Assembly (NCBI GenBank): GCA_937891805.1
Contig: CALATK010000268.1
Span: forward strand, 1 to 5,843
DNA: 5,843 nucleotides
Direction of reading: 5' to 3'
DNA from: an uncultured Fibrobacter sp.
Lineage (GTDB): Bacteria; Fibrobacterota; Fibrobacteria; Fibrobacterales; Fibrobacteraceae
The notes under the pieces are model-generated. The model did no database searches. It saw only the letters and a list, made by a program, of their open reading frames with translations, and had not been told where the DNA came from. The position numbers and the translations under genes were made by a program. Each line of letters starts with the position of its first letter. Within the stretch, counting starts at the first letter, position 1. Below are positions 1 through 5,843 of the stretch, one piece after another.

Positions 1-1399
1 GCACGTTCTCGTAAGTCACATCGAGCTTTTGCGGGTCGTGCCCGATGTCGGCAAAATGCTGGAAACACGCCTTCTGGATATCAACGGTGCGCAGTTCCAC
101 GCCCAGGAGTTTCGCGAGTTCAACCGCATTGTTCCTGGTGCGATGTGTTGTCCCGAATCCGGGCATAGTGAGCGCAAGGATTTCTTTTGCAGGGCGGTTC
201 AACAGCTTGAACGTTTCCGCAACCACAAGAAGCGCAAGCGTAGAATCAAGCCCGCCGCTCAGGCCAATTACAGCACGCTTGCTTCGGGTCGCCTCCAGGC
301 GCTTAGCAAGCCCTGCACACTGTATGTTGAAAATCTCGGTGCAAGATGTATCGCGGGTTTCAGTGTTCCCCGGCACAAAGGGCGTCGGCGAAACAAAACG
401 ATATTGGAGCGTCCCGCAATCACGCAGGCCATCAAGAGTCGTCGCCCGGGCAAAGATAGCGCGGCTGTTAAAATCCTGGAACGAGCCCTCGCTCAGGCGC
501 TGCATATTCAGACGCTCCACGTCCACATCGGCATACACGATTTCAGTTTCTCGGGAGAAGGGCTTGCTTTCAGCCAGCATGCTTCCGTTTTCCGCAATCA
601 TCAGGTGGCCGCTAAAGACCATGTCCGTCGTAGATTCGTGCACTCCAGCGGAAGCGTACACGTAGGCCGCCATACAGCGGGCCGACTGGTTCATCACCAA
701 GTTCCTGCGGTAATCGCGCTTGCCTACCAGCGCATCACTTGCAGAGAGATTCACGATAACGTTCGCACCCGCAAGGGCGAGTTCCTCGCTGGGTGGCGCA
801 GGTGTCCACAGGTCGCAAAGTTCCACGCCGATACGGACCTCGGAACCATCGCTACAAGAAACGCAATTCGAATTGTCTGATGCGCGACCTCTCACCGTGA
901 TGAAATTCGTGATAGGTACTTCGCCTGCGCCTTCTATAAAGCACGTCACGGCGCCCGCGGAATTCCCGGCCGAAGCGCCACACGCCCCGCGCAGTAAATC
1001 CCGCCCGCTGGAAAAATGGCGTTTCTCGTAGAATTCGCGCTGGTTCGGCAAGTGAATCTTGGGCGTAATCGCAACAACGCGCCCATGCTGCACAAAGGCG
1101 GCGCAGTTATACAGCCTGCCGTAAATGCGCAACGGCAAGCCTACCGCAAGCACGGCGTCATTTTCTTTTAAAACGTCCGCAATCTTCAACAGCGCACGGG
1201 TGCTGTTCTGCAAAAGAAGTTCCTGGTGGAACAAGTCGCCGCAGGTATAGCCCGTAATGCAGAGTTCCGGAAAAACGACAAAAGCCGCCCCGTTAGAGGC
1301 AGCAATTTTTGCACTCCTGATGATTTCTTCGGTATTGTAGGCGGTATCGGCCACTTTTAGAATGGGCGAAACGGCCGCAAAACGATAAAATCCGAACAT
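1..1399 (-). CDS. nadE: Glutamine-dependent NAD+ synthetase, 3' end beyond window
   Basis: The product makes NAD+ from deamido-NAD+ and ATP in the cytoplasm, using ammonia released from glutamine; this is the last step of NAD biosynthesis. The frame is open from ATG at 1397-1399 to position 1, giving 466 residues. An N-terminal nitrilase-type glutaminase domain (about 1-300) shows a likely Glu-Lys-Cys triad: E45 in VFPEL, K114 in PKIHLP and C195 in GVELC. The synthetase domain begins near 355 (NIQCAGL) and has the ATP-pyrophosphatase loop SGGLDST at 381-387. The order and wording resemble the long two-domain Mycobacterium tuberculosis type (about 680 residues, from memory), so roughly 200 C-terminal residues are probably off the left edge. 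The start is well fixed, because an in-frame TAA lies just upstream at 1415-1417 and no other ATG intervenes. No clear Shine-Dalgarno is visible. gltD ends 22 bases upstream, so translation probably depends on the gltD transcript. Oddities are a longer loop before C195 and CDLW where CEDLW is usual. Confidence 0.96.
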   Translation of the reverse strand, partial: MFGFYRFAAVSPILKVADTAYNTEEIIRSAKIAASNGAAFVVFPELCITGYTCGDLFHQELLLQNSTRALLKIADVLKENDAVLAVGLPLRIYGRLYNCAAFVQHGRVVAITPKIHLPNQREFYEKRHFSSGRDLLRGACGASAGNSAGAVTCFIEGAGEVPITNFITVRGRASDNSNCVSCSDGSEVRIGVELCDLWTPAPPSEELALAGANVIVNLSASDALVGKRDYRRNLVMNQSARCMAAYVYASAGVHESTTDMVFSGHLMIAENGSMLAESKPFSRETEIVYADVDVERLNMQRLSEGSFQDFNSRAIFARATTLDGLRDCGTLQYRFVSPTPFVPGNTETRDTSCTEIFNIQCAGLAKRLEATRSKRAVIGLSGGLDSTLALLVVAETFKLLNRPAKEILALTMPGFGTTHRTRNNAVELAKLLGVELRTVDIQKACFQHFADIGHDPQKLDVTYENV

Positions 1400-1421
1400 A
1401 GTGCCGCGCGCAGTTTATAGC

Positions 1422-2798
1422 TTACTTTAGCGCCGCGACTTTCGCCTTCGCGTCGGCCATAGCGCGTACCACCAGGGAAGCACCGTTCGCGCAGTCGCCC
1501 ACCGCGTGGATATGTCGGGCGGGGTCCGGGATAATCGCAGTTCGCGGGGTAAGTTGCAGGCCCAAGTCGTTCACCAGGCCCTCGGCAGGCACTCCGGTAA
1601 AGCCCATGGCGAGTACTACCAAGTCGGTATCAATGACCTCAGTAGAATTCGGGACTTCAGCAGGCTTGAGCGGGCGGCCCTGCGGAGACATTTCCCATTC
1701 TACGCGAACCGCTTCCACGCCTGCCACGCGACCGTCCTTCACAATGAACTGCTTGGAAGAAACATTCCAGCGCCGCTCGCCACCTTCGTGCTGAGCGTAG
1801 CTCGTGCGCAGCATATACGGCCAGTCGGGCCACGGCGTAGACGGGGAACGTTCCTCAGGGGGGGTGGGCAAGAATTCCACCTGGAGCACGCTTTCGCAGC
1901 CTTCACGGATGGCCTTGCCCACGCAGTCGTTACCCGTATCGCCACCGCCAATCACCAGAACCTTGCGGCCCTTCGCGCTGAACTTTTCGGGATTGCTTTC
2001 ACCCGGCATTTCGGCACCGTGCAGAAAATCGAGAGCGAGGAAAATTCCCTCGGCTTCGCGGCCCGGGATTTTCAAGTCACGAGCGTTCGGTGTACCGATG
2101 GCGAGGAACACCTCGTCATAATTCTTGTGGACGTATTCCGCGGCAATGTCCTTCCCTATTTCGGTATTGTAGACAAACTTGATTCCGGCGGCTTCCAGCA
2201 AAGCGATACGCCGGTCGATAATGGACTTGTCCAGTTTCCAGTTCGGGATGCCGTAGCGCAGCAGGCCACCCGCCTTCGCATGCTTCTCGAAGACCGTGAC
2301 GGCATAGCCCTTGCGGCGCAACGCCTCAGCAGCAAACAGCCCCGAAGGACCGGAGCCGATGACGGCGGCAGACTTTCCGTTGGGCTCAGCCGTCGGCAAC
2401 ACCACGCGACCTTCCTCGAAGGCGGTCTCGATGATGAATTTCTCAATCTGGCGCACCATCACCGGATCGTTATGCACGTTGCCGGTACAGGCGGACTCGC
2501 AAAGTGCGGGACAAACGCGGCCCGTGAACTCCGGGAAAAACGCAGTCTTGCTGATGATATCGTAGGCCCGTTCCGCATTCCCGGCAGCAATGGCCGCATT
2601 GAATTCGGGAACGAGGTTTCCGAGGGGGCAACCCGCACCATGGCAGAACGGAATTCCACAGGTGTGGCAGCGTTCCGCCTGGCCGATGATTTCTATCGAA
2701 GTGAGTTTACGCTCGACTTCGTTGTTGTCCTTGACACGCTCTTCGACAGGGCGGTAGATGTCATTTATGCGACTTGTTTCTTGCATAAAAGGATCCAT
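1422..2798 (-). CDS. gltD: Glutamate synthase small (beta) subunit
   Basis: The product is the flavoprotein subunit of glutamate synthase. It oxidises NAD(P)H through FAD and passes electrons through iron-sulphur clusters to FMN in GltB. The 458-residue length fits the family (about 470-490). An N-terminal cysteine-rich domain carries C44, C47, C52 and C57, then C96, C100 and C104, the usual ligands for two 4Fe-4S clusters. The FAD Rossmann motif GSGPSG is at 148-153, followed by GGLLRYGIP. The pyridine-nucleotide motif GGGDTG is at 284-289, followed by NDCVG. A C-terminal FAD contact HAVGDCANGASLVV starts at 431. The GGGDTGxDCVG and PPEERSPSTPWPDWP stretches place it in the lineage seen in Actinobacteria, Firmicutes and plants, rather than the E. 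coli GltD type (GGGDTAMDC), judged from memory. The start is uncertain: ATG at 2796-2798 gives MDPFMQET, while ATG at 2784-2786 gives MQETSRIN and has a better-placed GGA. It follows gltB by 96 bases and precedes nadE by 22. Confidence 0.96.
   Translation of the reverse strand: MDPFMQETSRINDIYRPVEERVKDNNEVERKLTSIEIIGQAERCHTCGIPFCHGAGCPLGNLVPEFNAAIAAGNAERAYDIISKTAFFPEFTGRVCPALCESACTGNVHNDPVMVRQIEKFIIETAFEEGRVVLPTAEPNGKSAAVIGSGPSGLFAAEALRRKGYAVTVFEKHAKAGGLLRYGIPNWKLDKSIIDRRIALLEAAGIKFVYNTEIGKDIAAEYVHKNYDEVFLAIGTPNARDLKIPGREAEGIFLALDFLHGAEMPGESNPEKFSAKGRKVLVIGGGDTGNDCVGKAIREGCESVLQVEFLPTPPEERSPSTPWPDWPYMLRTSYAQHEGGERRWNVSSKQFIVKDGRVAGVEAVRVEWEMSPQGRPLKPAEVPNSTEVIDTDLVVLAMGFTGVPAEGLVNDLGLQLTPRTAIIPDPARHIHAVGDCANGASLVVRAMADAKAKVAALK
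2794..2796 (-). promoter_or_regulatory. Possible weak Shine-Dalgarno GGA supporting the shorter gltD start
   Basis: On the minus strand a GGA lies 7 bases before the ATG at 2784-2786, a normal spacing. The longer start at 2798 has only an A-rich stretch (AAATGAAAA) upstream and no GGAG-like element. This slightly favours a GltD beginning MQETSRIN. It is only a three-base match, so the evidence is weak. Confidence 0.25.
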
Positions 2799-2830
2799 TT
2801 TTCATTTGAATTAAACTTTTCATATCAACA

Positions 2831-2886
2831 AGTTACTAGTTAGTAGTTACTTCGCCCTTCGGGCTAGTTACTAGTAACTAGTAACT
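2831..2886. repeat. Intercistronic inverted repeat with GC-capped hairpin
   Basis: Two 20-base arms (2831-2850 and 2867-2886) are inverted repeats of each other with 18 of 20 positions pairing. Between them, GCCC (2854-2857) and GGGC (2861-2864) form a 4-bp stem over a TTC loop, separated from the long stem by a small internal loop (TTC against TA). The structure fills more than half of the gltB-gltD gap and would form in the RNA of either strand. No T-run follows on either strand, so it does not look like a simple intrinsic terminator. It could be a REP-like dispersed repeat, an mRNA-stabilising or processing hairpin that sets the gltB to gltD ratio, or a partial terminator. The structure is seen directly; the role is inferred. 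Confidence 0.8.
2864..2881. repeat. 18-bp perfect palindrome overlapping heptamer repeats
   Basis: CTAGTTACTAGTAACTAG is identical to its reverse complement, centred on CTAG. It lies at the inner end of the right arm of the larger hairpin. Its right half runs into two adjacent direct copies of CTAGTAA (2871-2877 and 2878-2884). Such nested symmetry fits either a building block of a dispersed intergenic repeat or a dimeric DNA-binding site; the sequence alone does not decide. Confidence 0.75.
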
Positions 2887-2894
2887 CAGAACTA

Positions 2895-5843
2895 TTAACT
2901 CTTTTTTGCCAACGCGTTCCTGTAATCCACCGGGAATATCTTCACGAACTTCGGGCGTTCACTGTTCCAGTTTTCCAGAATGCGCTTGCCCTTCTCGCTG
3001 CCCGTCGCCTCAACGTGCTGCTTGATGATATCGAGAAGTTTGCTTTCGCTCTCGGTACCTGGAAGCACGCTTTCCAGGTCGGCGGAATCCACGTTACAGC
3101 TCAGGTCAAAATGCCCCGTCTCATCATAGACGTATGCAAAACCGCCTGTCATACCTGCGGCGAAGTTCACGCCCACGCGACCAAGTACCACTACCCTACC
3201 GCCAGTCATGTATTCGCAGCCATGGTCGCCCACGCCTTCGCTGACCAGGAGCATGCCCGAGTTGCGAATGCCGAAGCGTTCGCCCGCGAGGCCGTTGATG
3301 AAAATCTTGCCCGAGGTTCCGCCATAACCGATGACGTTACCCGCGATTACGTTATCTTCGGCCCTGAAGCTTGCATTGCTGGGCGGGCGCACGATAATCT
3401 TACCGCCCGAAAGGCCCTTGCCCATAAAGTCGTTGGCTTCGCCCTGCAAATCGAGGGTGATACCCGGAGCGAGGAACGCACCGAAGCTCTGGCCCGCGAC
3501 ACCCTGCAGGTGAATCTTGATGGTATCTTCGGGAAGGCCCTTCACGCCAAAGCGTTCATCCACCTCACCAGAAAGTTCCGTACCCACGGTGCGGTCGATG
3601 TTGTGCACAATGGTGCAAAGTTCCACGGACTCGCCGGTCTTGAGGGTATTGAACACAAAGGGCAAAAGTTCGCGACGGTCAAAGTTCACCAGTTCTTCCT
3701 TCACGAAGTTCTTGTCGAAGGACTTGATGCCGCCATTGACGGTTTCGAAAATTTTGCTGAAGTCGAGGTTGTGCGCCTTGTAGAAGGCAATGGCCTCGTC
3801 CCGTTCCAGCAAGTCGCTACGGCCGCATGCTTCTGCCAGGGAACGCAGGCCAAGGCTTGCGAGAATCTCGCGGACTTCGTCGGCAATGAAAAAGAGGAAG
3901 TTTTCCACGTATTCGGGCTTGCCCGCAAAACGCTTGCGGTATTCAGGATCCTGCGTGGCGATACCCATGGGGCACTGGTTCGTATGGCACTTGCGGTCCA
4001 TCACGCAACCGAGACTTACCAGCAGGTTCGTGGCAAAACCGAATTCTTCGGCACCGAGGAGGGCGGCAACAACAACGTCACGGCCCGTCTTGAGCTGGCC
4101 ATCCACCTGAAGCTTGATGCGTCCACGCAAATCGTTCAGCACCAGCGTCTGTTCTGCTTCGGCAATGCCCAGTTCCCACGGAAGGCCCGCATGCTTGATG
4201 GAAGTGAGCGGAGATGCCCCCGTACCGCCATCGTGACCGGAAATCAGCACCACGTCGGCATGAGCTTTGGCGACACCCGCGGCAATCGTGCCCACGCCCA
4301 CTTCAGAAACGAGCTTCACGGAAACGCGGGCCTTCGGGTTGGCGTTGCGCAGGTCGTAAATCAGCTGCGCCAGGTCTTCGATGGAGTAAATGTCGTGATG
4401 CGGCGGCGGAGAAATCAGCGACACGTTCGGAATGCTGTGACGGATACGCGCCACGAACTCGTTCACCTTGTGGGCCGGCAGCTGGCCACCTTCACCGGGC
4501 TTTGCGCCCTGGGCCATCTTGATCTGCAAATCCTTCGCATGGCGCAGGTAATCGATGGTCACGCCAAAGCGGCCCGAGGCAACCTGGCGAATCGCAGAAC
4601 TACGGATATCGCCGTTTGCAGCCGGGGTATCGCGGTCAGGGTCTTCACCACCTTCACCGCAGTTGCTCATAGCACCGATGCGGTTCATGGCAATGGCAAT
4701 GGTCTCGTGGGCCTCGGGGCTCAAGGAGCCAAGGCTCATGGCGCCAGCCACAAAATGCTTCACGATGGATTCGCGAGATTCAACTTCGCTAATATCAATC
4801 GGGGTAGCCTTCTTGAACTTGAAGAGACCGCGCAAAGTTGCCTGACGTTCAGACTGGTCGTTAATCAGCTTGCTGTAGACCTTGAACTTCTCGTAGTCGC
4901 CACCCTGCACCGCCTGGCGGAATGCGGCAAGGGACTGCGGAGTCCACAGGTGCTTTTCGCCTTCCTTGCGGAACGCATACTGGCCGCCAGACTGCAGAAC
5001 CTTGCTTGCATCGGCAAACGCAATCTTCTGACGCTCGCCCACTTCGCGGGCAATTTCTTCGAGGCCGATACCTTCGATGCGGCTTGCCGTACCTGGCAGG
5101 AACTTCTCGATGAGTTCGTGGTTCAAGCCCACGGCTTCGAAAATCTGTGCACTGCGGTAGCTACGGAGTGTGGAGATACCCATCTTCGACATGATCTTGA
5201 GGAGGCCCTTGTCCACAGCCTTCACGTAGTTCGCGGCAGCCGTCACCGGGTCCACATCCAGGTCGCCGTTGTGGCACATGTTGGTGATGCTCTCGAAGGC
5301 GAGATACGGGTTGATGACCGTAGCACCGTAACCGAGCAGCAAAGCAAAGTGCATCACTTCGCGAACTTCACCGGATTGAACAATCAAACCGATTTCGGGA
5401 CGCACGCCCGCTTCTACTAGGGCGCGGTTCACGCAAGCCGTCGCGAGGAGCGAAGGTATAGGCACGTAGCCCCAGTCAATGTTCTTGTCCGAAAGCACGA
5501 TGATATCGTAGTTGTCGTTCACCGCACGCACGGCATCGCCGGCGAGGTTCTGCAAAGCAGCCTCCAGCACGGAACCGTCACCGCCCAGCGGGAACTGCAT
5601 CTTGAGCACCTTCGCCTTGAAAGCCTTGTCGCCGATATTTTCAAAGCGGCGGATTTCATCTTCCGTCACAATCGGGCGCGGAATCTTAATCAGGTGCGCC
5701 TGTTCCGGAGTTTCTTCGAGAATATTGCCGTGGTTACCGATGTAGGTCGTAAGGCTCATCACCAGCTCTTCACGAATCGGGTCGATAGGCGGGTTCGTCA
5801 CCTGGGCGAACAGTTGCTTGAAGTAGTTGAACAGTGGCTGAGG
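2895..5843 (-). CDS. gltB: Glutamate synthase large (alpha) subunit, 5' end beyond window
   Basis: The product hydrolyses glutamine, channels the ammonia to 2-oxoglutarate, and reduces the iminoglutarate on FMN, giving two glutamates with electrons from GltD. The frame is open to the right edge, so 982 residues are visible, beginning PQPLFNYFKQLFAQ. Visible residues about 121-182 belong to the central domain. The FMN synthase domain follows: SLGSLSPEAHE near 370-380, GEGGED at 396-401, GAKPGEGGQLP near 446-456, PPPHHDIYSIEDL at 479-491 and GHDGGTGASP at 536-545. Cysteines 613, 619 and 624 have the C-x5-C-x4-C spacing of the 3Fe-4S cluster and match Azospirillum C1102, C1108 and C1113. The C-terminal glycine-repeat beta-helix (GXGXG) domain covers roughly 750-950. 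From this alignment about 490 residues are missing at the N-terminus, including the glutaminase domain and the catalytic Cys1. The gene ends in TAA followed in frame by TAG. One small departure is LPAHKV where LPGxKV is commoner. No frameshift or internal stop is seen. Confidence 0.98.
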   Translation of the reverse strand, partial: PQPLFNYFKQLFAQVTNPPIDPIREELVMSLTTYIGNHGNILEETPEQAHLIKIPRPIVTEDEIRRFENIGDKAFKAKVLKMQFPLGGDGSVLEAALQNLAGDAVRAVNDNYDIIVLSDKNIDWGYVPIPSLLATACVNRALVEAGVRPEIGLIVQSGEVREVMHFALLLGYGATVINPYLAFESITNMCHNGDLDVDPVTAAANYVKAVDKGLLKIMSKMGISTLRSYRSAQIFEAVGLNHELIEKFLPGTASRIEGIGLEEIAREVGERQKIAFADASKVLQSGGQYAFRKEGEKHLWTPQSLAAFRQAVQGGDYEKFKVYSKLINDQSERQATLRGLFKFKKATPIDISEVESRESIVKHFVAGAMSLGSLSPEAHETIAIAMNRIGAMSNCGEGGEDPDRDTPAANGDIRSSAIRQVASGRFGVTIDYLRHAKDLQIKMAQGAKPGEGGQLPAHKVNEFVARIRHSIPNVSLISPPPHHDIYSIEDLAQLIYDLRNANPKARVSVKLVSEVGVGTIAAGVAKAHADVVLISGHDGGTGASPLTSIKHAGLPWELGIAEAEQTLVLNDLRGRIKLQVDGQLKTGRDVVVAALLGAEEFGFATNLLVSLGCVMDRKCHTNQCPMGIATQDPEYRKRFAGKPEYVENFLFFIADEVREILASLGLRSLAEACGRSDLLERDEAIAFYKAHNLDFSKIFETVNGGIKSFDKNFVKEELVNFDRRELLPFVFNTLKTGESVELCTIVHNIDRTVGTELSGEVDERFGVKGLPEDTIKIHLQGVAGQSFGAFLAPGITLDLQGEANDFMGKGLSGGKIIVRPPSNASFRAEDNVIAGNVIGYGGTSGKIFINGLAGERFGIRNSGMLLVSEGVGDHGCEYMTGGRVVVLGRVGVNFAAGMTGGFAYVYDETGHFDLSCNVDSADLESVLPGTESESKLLDIIKQHVEATGSEKGKRILENWNSERPKFVKIFPVDYRNALAKKS

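Noticed and set aside
29..880. Open frame of 283 codons on the plus strand opposite nadE
   Set aside because: The minus strand carries a continuous 466-codon NadE reading with catalytic motifs across this region. The plus-strand product resembles nothing I know.
2799..2830. Possible separate promoter for gltD in the AT-rich leader (TTGTTG ... TTTAAT)
   Set aside because: The two elements are only about 10 bases apart, far from the usual 17, and TTGTTG matches the -35 consensus poorly.
1506..2843. Open frame of 445 codons on the plus strand opposite gltD
   Set aside because: It is antisense to a well-supported GltD, has no recognisable motif, and ends inside the intergenic repeat. It is a shadow of the real gene.
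2831..2886. Hairpin as an intrinsic transcription terminator for gltB
   Set aside because: The stem is long, but its outer part is AT-rich and no run of T follows on the minus strand. The next bases lead straight into an AAG-rich leader and gltD. A full stop here would also cut gltD off from gltB.
2831..2886. Short repeats as a CRISPR array or attachment site
   Set aside because: The CTAGTAA units are adjacent with no unique spacers, there is no cas gene or integrase, and no tRNA end is nearby.
3015..5420. Very long open frame (801 codons) on the plus strand opposite gltB
   Set aside because: It lies wholly antisense to gltB, whose reading is backed by clear family motifs over its full length. 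The antisense product is rich in His, Ala, Val and Arg and shows no domain I recognise. It is explained by gltB codon usage leaving few stops on the opposite strand.

Overview
The window is an ordinary, tightly packed stretch of bacterial chromosome. It carries three protein genes in a row, all on the minus strand, so transcription runs from high to low coordinates: gltB (glutamate synthase large subunit, 5' end outside the window), gltD (glutamate synthase small subunit, complete) and nadE (glutamine-hydrolysing NAD+ synthetase, 3' end outside the window). I saw no RNA genes, mobile elements, CRISPR arrays or phage genes. The coding sequence is moderately GC-rich, and the single sizeable intergenic gap is clearly AT-richer.

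Layout in transcription order. Positions 5843 to 2895 hold the last 982 codons of gltB, ending in tandem stops (TAA then TAG). Positions 2894 to 2799 are the gltB-gltD gap. It is filled mostly by a long inverted repeat built from ACTAGTAA-type units capped by a GC-rich mini-hairpin, followed by a short AT-rich leader. Positions 2798 to 1422 are gltD. After 22 bases, nadE starts at 1399 and runs off the left edge after 466 codons.

How the genes work together. GltB and GltD form the heterodimer that turns glutamine plus 2-oxoglutarate into two glutamates using NAD(P)H. NadE makes NAD+ from deamido-NAD+ using ammonia released from glutamine, which also yields glutamate. The spacing and shared strand suggest one operon joining two glutamine-consuming enzymes, one of which makes the precursor of the cofactor the other uses.

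Organism. The gene families are too widespread to identify a taxon. The TAGTTACTAGTAACTA-rich intergenic repeat and the scarcity of Shine-Dalgarno sequences remind me of Fibrobacter genomes. This is a recollection-based guess, not something the window proves. The most interesting points are the intercistronic repeat hairpin and two departures from the family pattern near the catalytic cysteine of NadE.
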